From the NCBI GenBank assembly GCA_026874595.1, contig CM049307.1:24156362-24220361 (forward strand): DNA of 64,000 nucleotides, written 5' to 3'. The notes below the pieces were generated by a model. That model saw nothing but the letters and a program-made list of their open reading frames with translations, had not been told where the DNA came from and did not search any database. Positions 48,660 to 61,228 of the stretch are shown piece after piece (the stretch's first letter is position 1; every line of letters starts with the position of its first letter). Both the position numbers and the translations under genes were made by a program. This DNA comes from Sipunculus nudus (taxonomy: Eukaryota > Annelida > Sipuncula > Golfingiida > Sipunculidae).

Positions 48660-50188
48660 TCAACTGTGGCTGGCCATAAGCTGCCTGGATTCTCCCCTCA
48701 AGCGTGCATAATTTGATGAAAGGTCAACAAGGTCAACATACAGGTGACTCAAGAGGAGCTGGAGAGAGCCAAAGTCTGACAGGGTCTCATAAAAAACATT
48801 AATTAAAGCTACAATATTTGGCAAATTTCTTTCAGCTTTCTTAACTAAAAAGCTGAAATCCTTATGTGTGCATGATATGAAAATTATATCAACAGTGCTC
48901 ACGGGAAACAAACGTGCCTTGGTCACAGTTGGGCAAAATTTAAGGTACTAATTTTATATTTATGCTAATAACTTATAAAATTTGAAAAATTCAGAACTAA
49001 TTTTGGGTATTCAATTGAATCTTGATTAAATAATGTTACATCCCTGACAAAAAAAATCTCTAGCTTCAGCAATGCCCTTGTTAAGGGAGTAAATATATTT
49101 CTTGATTTTTTACAAAGTGCATTATTTTTGGGCCCATAACTTAAAAAAAATACACAATACTGACATCATTTCTGGCATGTGCATAGTGAATGTATAGAAA
49201 AATATGTATATTATATATGATCAAAGTCAGATCAGTGGTTTTGATATTAGGCAGTCTTAAAGTGTAACATTGGGTTTTTAATGGAAAAATGAAGTTTTCA
49301 TTGATATCTCGAAGGAATTAAGTCCTAGTGACCAAATTCTTGGCATGGTAGAGGATTTTGGAGAAATCTAACTGAATGCCAAATTTAAGGAACTTAGAGC
49401 TGAAGCTCGGGAGCTGAGCTCTAGCAAACTGCATAACACTAGCAATATGTGACATGGTGCTTGAAAACTTGAATAAAATCTACAGTTTTTGATCAACTGG
49501 TTTCAAATTTTTGGTGTTAACAGTTGAAATGCTAACAAAAACATGCTTTGAAAATTAAGTCGACAGTAGTTACAGCAAAAAAACGTGCCATGGTCAAAGT
49601 TGGGCAAAATTTAAGGTACCAATTTTTTATTTTTGCTAATATTTTTAAAAATTTAAAAGATTTTGATCTAATTTTGGGTATATAATTTAATTTTGATTAA
49701 TAAAAGTAATATTACTGGAAAAAAAGTGCTTAGCTTTAACAAGTTTTGTGTTAAGTGATAAAATTTCTTTCCTGATTATTTACAAAATGCATTATGTTTG
49801 GGCACATAACTTTTTTAAATTAAACAATACAGACCTAATTTCTGGCATGTACATAGGAATTATATAGAGGATTATTTATAGGAAATATGAGGAAAAACAG
49901 ATGAGTGGTTTTGATATTAGGCAGTCCTAAAGTGTGAAAATAGGTTTTTAATAAAAAATTGAGGTTTTTCCTTAATTTCTCAAAGGAATGAAGTCGCAAA
50001 GACCCAGTTTTCGGCTTGGTAGGAGATCTTGGGGACATCTAACATTATGCTGAATTTTGGATTCCTAGGTCTTACGGTTTCAAAACGTGCCACATATACG
50101 GACGGACGGACGGACGGACAGACGGACGGACGACGGACAATGGACCACGACTATAGCTCAGATGACTTATAGTCAGCTGAGCTAAAAA
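48660..50188 (+). mobile_element. Family-1 dispersed repeat, copy C (5'-truncated)
   Basis: It contains two tandem versions of the internal unit (gggcaaaatttaaggtac at about 48933 and 49600), a gacggacggacggacggaca tract at 50100-50132 and the terminal hairpin at 50155-50183. The left part of the family is missing. Confidence 0.85.
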
Positions 50189-50969
50189 ATGCTCAAATAC
50201 AGCTTGTACAATGCAAAGTTTTTTTTGTGACATCATCAATGTTAAAAATTCAAGTAAACCAGTACTGATTCCTAAACAACACCACCTTTCATTATATTAT
50301 CCTTATATTCCTTATTTTTCTAAAAGTAAACATCTCCTCAATATTACTTAATACCTTTGGGAGCAACTTAAGAATCCCAGCTACATATTGGTTAAAAGAA
50401 CTCAGTAAAGGACAGGGAACTATAAGGGGTACAATATTACAATAGGTGCGACACCATTATTTAGATCAAATATGAACACCTGGTGCCATAAACTGGTGAT
50501 TAATAATGTTAACGTTTTCTTTTTCCATCTTATGGGATTAATATACTGCTATTAATTGCCTTATCTTTCTTTAGCCTTACCCAATTTAGACAGTTTATTG
50601 AACCATAACCTATTGTAAATCACTCCCAATAAGGTTTAAGTAGATGAGGTACACTTATATATACACTTATATAAAATAATCATACAGTTTAACCCCTGCC
50701 TGGTTTAAATGTAGCCTAGCTTCCAAAGTAGAGCCTACCTGGGTTTATAATTTGTGTTAAAAGAGTATAAAACAGGTTAAAAAAAACTCTAAAATACAAA
50801 TTTACAAGTTATTCTGGATTTACATGTGTCAAGTGCCTGTGACAGTCAGCAAAAGCAAAGCGAGCAATATAAGGGCACACAGGATGAAATTATGAAAATG
50901 GCCTGGTCAGACCAACATGGTCTAAAACACTACTGGTCTGGTTTGTTGCAGTGTGGTCTGGTTGGCAGT
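50189..50969. other. Non-coding stretch between family-1 copies C and D
   Basis: No exon or element ends. The stretch 50900-50970 repeats the word ggtctgg three times, which also appears near 52233 as gtctggttggcagaccacag. Confidence 0.5.
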
Positions 50970-51487
50970 ACTGCAAACAATTTGCAAAATTCAGATCTCA
51001 TTTTTGGTAAACAATTGAATCTGGATTAAATAAAATTATTTCTGTAAAAAAAAGTCTCCAGCTTCAGCCATTCTCATGTTTAGTGAGTAAATATATTTCC
51101 TGATTTTTTATAAAGTGCATTATATGTTTGGGCCCATTACTTCAAACAATACGCAATACTGACCTAATTTTTGGTATGTACATCGAAAATGTATGGCAGA
51201 ATATGTAAACTAAATATAATCAAAAAAAAGATCAGTGGTTTTGATATTAGGCAGTCTTGAAGTGTAACAAAGGGTTTTTAATGGAAAACAGAGGTTTTTC
51301 CTTAATATCTCAAAGGAACAAAGTCCTAATGACCCAATTTTCTATATGGTTGGAGATTTTGGGGGACATATAACTGTATCCAAATTTTTTAATCATAGGT
51401 CAAACAGTTTCAAAACGCTGGACGGACAGATGACAGACAAAGGACCACAACTATAGCTCAGATGACTTATGGTCTGCTGAGCTAAAA
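50970..51487 (+). mobile_element. Family-1 dispersed repeat, copy D (short)
   Basis: Only the 3' half is present, from tttgcaaaattcagatctca to the hairpin at 51455-51483. In the hairpin AGTC has become GGTC, which keeps pairing through a G-U type pair. Confidence 0.8.
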
Positions 51488-51810
51488 ATGCACTGCATAT
51501 AAATACTAAGAATAATTACTTCATTGATGGTGTACATAACCAGTCAATGCATGCAACTATTCCCACAACTTTGTATCACTGTGTGTGGTTTATTCCCCTT
51601 TGATCTTGTCATGATCATTAAGGTTTAATGGTTGTGCCCTGGTGCATATTGTTGCTCATCAGGGAGCCACAATAGAATGCGGGCTTAGCATCATTGAGGA
51701 AAATATAAATAAAAGTGTCTCCTCTCATTCCCTATTTTAACTCCTACTTTTCCCTCTAGATGTCACTACACTCAACTCTTCTAACATAATCAACTACTAA
51801 GCATCAGAAG

Positions 51811-51877
51811 TCGCCTGAATCGGGAATCAAACGTACAGATGTATAGACTAGGAGCCCTACATGCTACTAAGTGAGCC
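51811..51877 (-). repeat. tRNA-like head of a SINE
   Basis: On the minus strand GGCTCACTTAGTAGCATG resembles a tRNA acceptor and A box, and about 40 nt later GTTTGATTCCC resembles a B box. The head continues leftward into unique-looking sequence to about 51600. The arms do not form a clean cloverleaf, so a SINE is likelier than a functional tRNA. Confidence 0.4.
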
Positions 51878-52479
51878 GTGAAGACAAGATACCAGTAGGA
51901 GCAAGTTTTGTTCATTTATATCTGCGACTGAAGCGCCATCTATCGCAAAAATGGGAAACCATTTACAATTTGAACAGGAAAAAGCTCCGCCCCCACACCC
52001 CCGGGGAACCCAGGTTCCCCCGGGGCCACTCCTCTAATATAATTAATTCCAGTTATGAGCAAAATTAAATACGGGAATTCTTAGGAAAATAATATGTATC
52101 GGCCTTTTTCAGGAAACAATTTATTATGCAACACCCGTACGTTGTGCATAAGGTACCGCGGCGCTAGGCTGAAGCCCGGTTTCTATAGTTCTGCCCTCAT
52201 GAGTGTACTAACTGCTATATATCATAGTTGTCTGGTTGGCAGACCACAGACCAGTGTTTTACTTTTAGACCTTTAATGCCATAATGGCTTTTAAGTTTTA
52301 TCGCCTATCGGTCAGACTGCACTGCATGGCAAATAAAAACATACCGAATTATCTCTCCTAACTGTTACTGGATTTACATTATAGATTTTTTTTGGGTGGA
52401 ACCTTCACTTACTCTTGTGCTGGACGCAAGTTTTGAAAATTGGACGATCACTGTGTTGTCAGTTGTGAGTGAGCCACTG

Positions 52480-52620
52480 TGCCTGTCAACCAACAAGCAC
52501 TCACTTGTTTACGTCCGCCATCTTGTATCCAGACGCGTCTCTCCTTTCTCCGCCAGGGGTCGCTATGTTACTTACTCTGAATAGGGGTTAGGGCCACAGC
52601 GGGAACTATATACTTTTAGC
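52480..52620 (-). promoter_or_regulatory. Candidate promoter with YY1-like AAGATGGCGG
   Basis: This stretch is richer in G+C and CpG (acgcgt, gtccgcc) than its AT-rich surroundings. It contains AAGATGGCGG on the minus strand directly before a donor-like gtgagt. No TATA box is evident. It would serve minus-strand transcription toward TRPM. This is inference only. Confidence 0.35.
52505..52521 (-). CDS. Candidate remote 5' exon (ATGGCGGAC...|gtgagt)
   Basis: On the minus strand ATGGCGGACGTAAACAA is followed by gtgagtg, a good donor, in a locally more GC-rich, CpG-containing stretch. The flanking ACAAGATGGCGG matches the YY1 site found just after many TATA-less start sites. Spliced to the acceptor at 35185 it would give a 23-codon ORF that terminates in the ATGA overlap with the TRPM start. 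It could thus be TRPM 5' leader, or the first exon of an unseen gene. There is no transcript evidence. Confidence 0.35.
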
Positions 52621-52857
52621 GCATGAAAATGTTACTGGGCCGCACTCCTATATATCGTTTACCACTGTTAACGGGAACCAGTCCAGCTGTTTACTGTGTC
52701 TTATGTGAGGAAAACTACATTCAAACCGCGAAATTCGTGTCTATTCTGTGAATCTTGATGTCGATACCAGAATATCGAAGGGATACCTGCCATCTCATTA
52801 CGATGAAATTATTTACTAGAACACTCCATTAAAACAGTTAAGGCCACCGAGAGGATT

Positions 52858-52858
52858 A

Positions 52859-52909
<51 letters not shown>

Positions 52910-52990
52910 GTATGTATGTATATATTATATATATATTATTTTATATATTATATTTATACATATTATATATATACTCATATAGGCGGATCC
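52858..52990. repeat. (TA)n microsatellite
   Basis: Long AT dinucleotide run with short interruptions. Similar runs lie at 29201-29224, 35205-35262 and 57158-57228. Confidence 0.95.
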
Positions 52991-55339
52991 AGAGGGGTGC
53001 ACATAAGAGATAAATTTTATATCAAGTGTATCCCCTTCCAACCATTTCTCCCACAATATCCCCATGTTCCAGCCATTCTCTTTTTCAAGAGAAACCTAGT
53101 GGGTGGAAACGTAGGGATACCTCCTGGTCAATCGACTGTCAGGCGCCGCTCACATCGTTTTCACAACATTACATATTGTGTTAAAATTTATATTTCACAT
53201 GTATTTTGTTATATTTATTTTTTTGTGATCAAGTATATTTTAAAGTTGATTAAGTTACTCTTTAAATGACCTTTAAAGTTGAAGTTTTTTCTTATTTTTG
53301 ACAATAACCATTGTACCTATAGGTCCGCATACCATTACTTCTTCAAAATGGAGGAGCACCTTAGCTGCTGCGATTGCTTGTACATAAATATCTACATTAA
53401 TAAAACAACAAATACCTATGGTAAGTCACACTGGAACAGAAATAATTAATGTTTGTGCCTGTGTGTAATTTTTATGTTGCAGTTAGAGTTATTGGGTGTA
53501 TTATTTCTAAAGAACCAACCCCACTGGTAGAAAACCACAGGAGACCCTGTCCATGCGACCGCGAATAAAGATGTCATAACATCTGTTATTGGCATATATT
53601 ACTTGATTTGGGGCTTGGGGCCGTTGGGTGAGTCTATGTTTTAATCTCTGCAAATGAATTCATTTTAATGAATATATCCTGAATTAAATAGATTAGATAG
53701 TGTCTTACAACCATGTCAATCGCAGATTTGGATCTGGCGGTAAAGTAATCCCCATGGCCTCTTATGAGTGGAGGATATTGAAAGTGAGACTTTGGTACAG
53801 AGGTTAAAACCCTAAACCAGCACGAATATTATTATAAAAAAATAAACGAAATTTTGTTCAACAAATGGTTAAATTTTACTGTACAGTTGAGCTTCCCTCG
53901 GGTTCATTGTAAACTCTCCACGGCTTTCCACCTCATTTTAGGCCTACAACAGCAAAATTATCTGTAAGTTTCAAAGTATATAAAAGTTGCTTAATTGTAT
54001 ATTATATTTTTCAAATACATCAGTGCTCTATGCGTTTTACGTAAAGGTTTTGTCAATTAAATTATAACTGATGTATTTTGTATCATTAATATTGTAAGAT
54101 CGTCATGTTAAAGGAGAAACCCCATGTAAATTTAGGTGTTAACAAGTTGTAGAGTTCATTCAATTAAGTAGTTTTTGATTGTTTAAAGAATTCATCACAG
54201 CTATTTTCATCACTCATTTCAAAACCAAAATGCTGATGAATGCACGTTTAGGTAAATTGTATTGTTGTTATTTTTACTTAATTTTGAATTTTGTAGAGCT
54301 GAGTTGATATGGAGACTTAACATACAGGTACATAGAATAGCATATATCAACGACTGATGGGGTACTTCATGACCAAACACACGACAGCAAGACGGCCAAT
54401 ATATCCGATATATTGATGTCTTTCCTATGCTCATACTATACATGCCGACACGTGTGATTTTGTCAAGATTTCATTGCCGTCATTTGAGCCAACAACCCCC
54501 AGTTTTGTTCTTATATGCACCCCCCCCCCCCCTTCGACTGAACAAGAGACATTATAGATTTAAGCATTTGATTTTCCTATTTAGAAAGCTGTGGAGTAAA
54601 GCAAAATCTAGGATCCGCTTCTGTACATATAAATATATAAATAAAGTTCTTTAAATGCAGTGCTCTGTTCGGTGCGAACTTTAGTTTCTGGGGCACAACG
54701 GTGAGCAAATTTGTCACTAAACCTTAACATTAATAATTTAGCTAAAATCCCTATTTCCGCCACCATTACACATTAAAAGGAGTCATTTATGTGTGTATAT
54801 GTCATACGTTACACTTTTATAAAGGCGATATTCACTCCATTTTAAGTTGCAATGTTAATATGAAAGTATTTGTCAGCCGCTTCACTAGGTGAATGGTGAC
54901 AATAACCTGCAGCTCAAAATAGATTAACTAGAGTTTAACAAGGTGACGAAACATATTCGAACATGAACGGCAATAAAAAGTTTCAAATAGTCTACTTGAA
55001 TTCAACCAGATGGCGGCACCTATACAGTCAGCATACTATGTTCAGTTGAATTTAACGATGTAATTGAATTATTCTTCACGCAGTTCTCCTTATATTAAAT
55101 TATTAATGTAAACATTCAGCCACGTGGTCTGATTTTAAATTGCCACATGGTTACATATATTTTCTAAACTGACTATGTATATTCGGGCCGACTGATTACA
55201 CTTAAACAAGGCCCTTAGAATAAAGGCAACACTTAAATGAATATTTGATACTATTTGATCTTTAAGAGCATAATGAACTAGTAGACAGCAGTTAACTAAC
55301 GTAACTAATTACGTTTTGTAACATATTGAAATATACCTT
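52991..55339. other. Intergenic stretch, no supported gene
   Basis: Contains a C-run (54519-54532) and a weak plus-strand exon-like segment (ATGGAGGAGCACC near 53348, donor-like atg|gtaagt near 53419). Nothing here matches a known family. Confidence 0.45.
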
Positions 55340-56530
55340 GGGGATTTGGCATGAAAGTTACAAGTTTGCCAATATATTTATACGTGTCATAAGTTCATAT
55401 GATACTCTGACACCAGTGTACAAATCGGAACCTAACTTTCTTTCCAGCATTATCTGGACCTCTTTTCCAGGGCCCTCACATAATGCATATGTAATGAAGT
55501 CGTACTTCAAATTCACGGATTGTTTTGGTGTAATAGTTACACTAGAGTTTGACCAGTGGGCTTGCATGATCTCTCTAGTGTTTCAGGGCATAGTTCTCGG
55601 AGAAATCTTCATGATGTGGCCTGGTGACAACTCATTCTTTAGCTGTTTAAGTTCCTGATGTTGCCTTTAAGCATTGTAGACATGTTTTGCAAATGGTGCC
55701 AGTAACTGCATCAACAATATCTTTACTGTCTCCAAGTTTTCCTTTTTTCAATGTTTTCTCAGTTTTGCTTTCAGCTGTAATCTATTGATAATATACTATG
55801 TTTGCATCACTCAGACCATCATATCCATCAAATATCTTTTCCAGGTCTGATACTCCACAGATTTTGCATTGTCTATCTATACATGCTTTGCTTCCCATGG
55901 AACACACAGTTTTTTTCACCAGTTCATCAGCTGAATTTGGAAAGATGGAGATGAACTTGAAAAACCTTTGGTGGTCGGAGTGAAGCAAACTTTGCGAGTC
56001 CTATATGTATTAGCTTCCTTCATGAATGTTTAGTGAGCTTCTGAGAGGTTCATCACCAGGAGACCCCCTGTCTGGGCTGGCAACCTGTATCAGTTTTTAC
56101 TGATACAAATTCTTTCTTCCCTGGACACATTCGGCTAATGTCATCTTGAAGAAAAGAGAATTCCACCCTCGCTAGCACTTCATCAGGAAAGGTATCACTT
56201 CTCTTCTTTCTGCCTGCTTTACTATCCAGTAATGCGCGTTTGGCTGACGGACCTTCAAGTTCACTGCACAGCTGTTTTCTTTTTCAAGGGGAAAGGAATG
56301 CACTTGTGAGGCAGCAACTTTGGCAACTTTTCTTGGAGATTTTGGCAAGCTTTCTTTTACTAATTATACTGCTTTGCCCAAACTGTTTGAAGAACTGAAT
56401 GGAAATGTGGCTGCTTGGTTTTGCTTTGGTGTATTTGTGTTTTCATCACAACTTGATGCATGTAGCTCAGCTTTTTTCTTAGCACGGTGTTTGCTTACGG
56501 ATATATATTGGGGTCTAAATTAAGTATAAA
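55340..56530 (-). pseudogene. Decayed copy of a multi-copy invertebrate protein gene
   Basis: Several minus-strand segments look protein-coding but are split by stops and frame changes. In order they are: KHRAKKKAELHASS, then SLGKAV*...LPKSPRKVAKVA, then ARVEFSFLQDDISRMCPGKK, then a Cys-rich part (DRQCKICGVSDL and TICKTCLQC), then LKQLKNELSPG and HWSNSSVTITP. They resemble a large uncharacterised family repeated in cnidarian, mollusc and lancelet genomes, possibly transposon-derived. The in-frame stop after LGKAV, the TGA after GVSW and the TGA after RTMP show that it is dead. A family-1 repeat abuts its upstream side. The family name is from recollection and needs a search. Confidence 0.5.
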
Positions 56531-56659
56531 GAGTGTAGGCTTTCACAGAAAAATGAAAACATCGATCCATTTGGAGAGGACATAAATTCATTGCACACAC
56601 ACACACACAAAATATACGCAGAAATGGTTATATATAAAACATGAATACAATAACACAAT

Positions 56660-56903
56660 ACAATGAAGTGTAACAATCAGTTTTTACTGGAAACGGAGGT
56701 TTTCGCTTAATTTCTCAAAGGAACGGGGTCGCAGTGACCCATTTTATGGTTTGTTAAGAGAACTTGGAGACGTCTTACTGTATGCAGAATTTTGGGTTCG
56801 TAGGTCCAACGGTTTCAAAACGTGCCCTGTTAACGGTCGGCCGGACGGCGGACTAAGCACCATTACTATAGCTCAGATGACTTATAGTCCGCTGAGCTAA
56901 AAA
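56660..56903 (+). mobile_element. Family-1 dispersed repeat, copy E (3' end only)
   Basis: About 240 bp of the 3' end, from gaagtgtaacaatcagtttt to the hairpin (56870-56898) and CTAAAAA. It lies next to the pseudogene. Confidence 0.8.
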
Positions 56904-57154
56904 TCCTATTCCTTTTATGCGGATCTGGACTAAACGTGTTATTTTAAAGAACTGTTAGCCCTGCTTTGGCTTTAGTATTTACGTTTGCTACTAAAATGCT
57001 TAAAATAAAATGTGATTCCATGTACCGATATCATGACTCAGTGCCGTAATGTAGTTATATTATTTGCCGCGAGATGGTAGTACCTGTTCTTAGCTTCGCG
57101 ACACAGAAAAGTAGGTTTAATGGCTACTATAACGAGGTTTTGTCTGTAAAATAA

Positions 57155-57233
<79 letters not shown>

Positions 57234-57706
57234 ATATATAATTTACATACGGGCGGACATATATAATGCCCTTTTTGCCTTTCCCCAGGTCCATTTTATT
57301 GAGATTTTGAAAAGAGTTGCCTGCTCGTATGTTTTCAGCACTTTACGTTTTTTTAATCCTGTACAAAGTTAATTAATTTGCAATGAAACGTCGGACAAAA
57401 CAAAGCGTATTTTGGAATATACTAAATGCAAATACATCGCTCTCGAAGGAAGAACTACTGAAACTACTGAATAAATATATTTTTTTTAATCAAGTTAATT
57501 TAAAGCAATTTTGTAAAGGCCCTAGGGGCACGGGGATATTATAAAATTCATTGGCATGCAACTGTTTAAACCAATTTTATTCTATAAAACTTCTTGATTA
57601 TTTTAGTGGAGTCAATATACATATCATCCACGTGACGGGCTAATTTACGCAGTTTTGTAAACATACAAAAGACAAACAAAAACACAAGATTCTGCACACC
57701 AGATGC
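56904..57706. other. Intergenic stretch between pseudogene and LITAF 3' end
   Basis: Apart from the (TA)n tract at 57158-57228, no feature was recognised. Confidence 0.5.
57158..57228. repeat. (TA)n microsatellite
   Basis: About 35 uninterrupted AT dinucleotides, between the pseudogene region and the probable LITAF 3' end. Confidence 0.95.
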
Positions 57707-57712
57707 TTTATT
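57707..57712 (-). terminator. Candidate poly(A) signal AATAAA
   Basis: AATAAA on the minus strand (TTTATT on plus) is followed by GCATCTGGTGTGCAG, giving a cleavage-site CA and a GT-rich downstream element. It is a candidate end for the LITAF-domain transcript. Confidence 0.4.
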
Positions 57713-59047
57713 TGGTTTCAGTGACAATTCAAAATGCACTCACAGTGACCTGTACGTTTACCTGCAGTTAAGTCTTATAAGTATCTGCATCATTAAGCAC
57801 CAACGGCAAAGGTATACTGAATACTCGGCATTCGATGTGGCACTTGTAATCCCTCCTTGTTTCAAAAAGAGGATAGGTATTGCATATAATATGAGGCACG
57901 TGTACCCTGTTGCAGTGTTCTATCATCAAAAGCTTCAATATTAAGATACCTACTCATTTTCCATACTTTGTCCCTTAGGGAACTTTTCCCCTATTTTATC
58001 ACAGGCCTAAGTCTGCAGTTGGCCTTGGCAATGATTGAATTATTTCGATATACGAACTATTACAAGACCATCTCTGAGACTCATCACAATATCTATACAT
58101 TTCACTGAAAATATTACACTGACATGTAAATTGAGGGTTAAGTATTCCACAACGATATTTTGGAAACCATTATGATGTAGCAACGGTCACCATGGTATTC
58201 AGGCCTGCGACCGGAATTAAATGTAACAGGTCTGGTTATTCAAATGAATGCAATAAAAATGACACATCAAGCGGTTTCGGTCATTCGTCATTTATATACA
58301 ATATAAAATGATACAGGTAATAACAACCATATGCTTAAAATGGGCAAACAGAAAAAAATTAGTTCTTTTTTCTTCAAAATAAAACACGCATTTATATCTA
58401 ATTAAAACCCTATCAAAACCATAGACAATACATTGAGTATAATCTTTACTGTATGAAAAAGTACTGACCACATAAAAGCTTCCTGAATGCTTACTGGCTT
58501 ATAAATTACCAGTTTATCGAGCAACAGCAAGTAACTGTATTCTACATGTAAAACGTGTCGGCTTTTGAACTTAACAGACCTGTAATGCCCCTGCAAAAAG
58601 TTACCTGCATTATATCAGACAGTTTTTTTTCAATGAAATTCTGAAAATATGTTATCCCAACCACATTTCAGAAAGCTGGAATAACTCCTACTAAGCAGCA
58701 ACCACAAGATTTTCAAATAAGAAAATATCTGATATATTAATAAAATATAACCCATAAACAATTCCCTGTAGGATCATCAAATATAAAATGCTTAAAAAAA
58801 CAGACACAGTATTATAACAGTGAGACAGGCAAGTATTTGCCAACAGCAGTGTTAACAAAATTTGATTGGTTCCCTGCACAATTATGAATTTATTCTGGCA
58901 AAAATGAGAAAGGAAACAAGTCTTGTGTGACATAGAAAGCCTCTAAATTCAACCTCCTCACCTGTAGTTATCTGAAACTTAAGAGGTCATGACGTGAGAC
59001 AGATCTAATGTGCTAAGGTCTCCACAGAGCCTGTGTGAAAGTCATTT

Positions 59048-59216
59048 TATTCCAGGTGCAAGTCTGGGGGAATGATGCAGGGCCCCGATGAATCTGGGTC
59101 AATTTATTCCAGGTGCAAGTCTGGGGAATGATGCAGGGCCCCGATGAGTCTGGGTCAATTTATTCCAGGTGCAAGTCTGGGGAATGATGCAGGGCCCCGA
59201 TGAATCTGGCCTTAAT
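59048..59216 (+). repeat. 56-57-bp unit repeated three times
   Basis: The phrase tattccaggtgcaagtctgg starts at 59048, 59105 and 59161, each followed by gatgcagggccccgatga. It lies in the probable 3' UTR of the LITAF-domain gene. Confidence 0.9.
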
Positions 59217-61228
59217 ATTCAGACTAGCAGCAATTAATAATTTGCCAGATGTTTTGCATAAATAAACACCCATGTTAAGGCGTTCACCATAATTTACTTA
59301 AACTGGAAGATATCAAATTAAAATTATGCTGAAGGGAATTCACTGGAGTTTGAGAAAAGGGGGAGCATGGAGCGTAGTGAACTTTTTTTTTAAATACAGA
59401 AAACATAAATTCTCATTTTCCTCCAACTGTCTTAAGAGTCACATAAAAAGTTTAATAATTTCAGTGATAACCAAGTGCCTCTTCCATGCAGCTGCCACTC
59501 ACTCCCACTAAATAACACTGTGGATCACCTTAGGTCTACTTGTTCCCATAGATTACCAGGTAGTGCCTTTTAAATGAAAACCTATTTTTTAAAATATATA
59601 TAATTTCAATCAATTGCACTGTATTCACTCTCATATTAAGGAAAATGTAAATTATGCAGCTATGAGATGCAGAGATTCCTTTACAAATTATAAAATACCA
59701 CGTATAAGTCAAAATCTAAACACTATACTCTGTAAATGTCATTGTATGTTTTGATTATGTTCTTCAAGGGACACCTTGATTTGATAAGGTGAAAGCATTA
59801 GCATCTTGAGTATTCTGAAAATAAAACTAAATTGCTATAAACATATTTGAATTAGTTAATGCTCATTTTTTGTACACATATATACGAGAAACTAATGATT
59901 CAAGTGTATGTTTATTTGTCATAGTTTTTTGTCTTTTATCTAAATAATATGAACCAAATGATAACATCTGACCAGAAGAACTAACACCAGGAGTATGCTG
60001 AAGGAAATAATATATATTTATCATAACATTTATAATGAGTAATATAAAATATCCTTTCTAAAAATATTCAAATATAAATCATAGTAACTTGTTATTGCAC
60101 TGGATAGATTCTTCCAGTCCTCAATACATTTTAGTAGGTGTTTTTACTACAGTTTTGACCTATAACATTACTGTATCTGTTTCATACTGAACAAACAGAA
60201 GAACGGTGATGATCTATTTATTTTCTTTCTACTCTCCTTGAACAAAATTAGACATTTCTGCATAGTGTTTAATCTGCAGAATAAGAAACATTTTTAAATA
60301 CAGTATCTCAATACTTAAACCATACCAAATGGTATCAATGTGTGACATGTAAAGAAACAGACTTGTCAACAACATTTGTGCATAGGTAGCCAGTGACGGA
60401 AAGGTAACACTTAAAATATTTGTTTTCTCTGTATAAAAGCGACATAAATATAGGTAGATATGTTGTTATTATCAAAGAAAGAATGAACAAGCCACTCCCT
60501 AATCAAGATGAGAGGCAGAATCAATATTATCATTTTATCCTGCAATGCATCATAGGAAGATTACTGAGGTGACCATGGGAATCTTCATGGTGGAATAATG
60601 GTCTCTATGGCAACTATTATGATGTTATAAAGGTCATACATTGTATTCATTAAACAGCTTTTATGATTACTGTAGTGACCATTATGGTTATTAACATTAC
60701 AGCACAAGAATGATCAAATATTTGTTAAAATCACTGATGATTAAAACCTGTTAACAAATGCATACAGCATGCCAAAATTTCATTGTTTAACACATATCTC
60801 GACCATTGGTCTTGTATGTTTATTTATTAAATCTATAAAAACACCTGAGTAAAATTTCAAGTCAACTTATCCAGTGTCAATACAGGTGCCTAGAGCAACA
60901 CCATATAAAAAGCAATGATCATGTAAAATGCAAATTTTAAAATGCAAAAAGGTTGGAATTAACCACCTTTGACATCCAAATTTTTAAAAATATGCTGCAT
61001 TAGGAACCACTTATAATTTCATGAAATACTGTTCTCTATACAGATAAAAAGCTGTGATTCAGTTAAAAGTGTGAAAAACAAGTGGTTTCACAATATACAA
61101 TTCCCATACCACTAACATCATATGATTCCCAGGATGTAACATGCAAGGTGGCATGGTGTCTCCTATATCATATTTATCTCATGGGCCTTTTCACAGAAGA
61201 AGGTGATAGGCCAGCTGAAGTGTATTTC

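Larger units (their letters stand above)
57707..61228 (-). other. Probable long 3' UTR of the LITAF-domain gene
   Basis: Between the LITAF stop codon and 57.7 kb there is no credible coding sequence on either strand and no clear transposon. At 57712-57707 the minus strand reads AATAAA, followed within about 12 nt by CA and then a GT-rich tract (tggtgtgcag...cttgtg), the normal layout of a cleavage/polyadenylation site. A 56-57-bp triplicate lies inside (59048-59216). A UTR of 3.5 kb is long but plausible; nearer cryptic poly(A) signals could shorten it. Confidence 0.4.

Noticed and set aside
52396-52584. Plus-strand frame of 62 codons overlapping the candidate promoter
   Set aside because: No conserved content. 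The opposite strand has the better-formed start and donor.
53348-53420. Plus-strand exon-like ATGGAGGAGCACC...atg|gtaagt
   Set aside because: A start codon and a donor-like site are present, but no second exon, family similarity or promoter could be linked to it.
55326-55658. Plus-strand frame of 110 codons
   Set aside because: It is antisense to the decayed minus-strand pseudogene, whose fragments carry the recognisable motifs.
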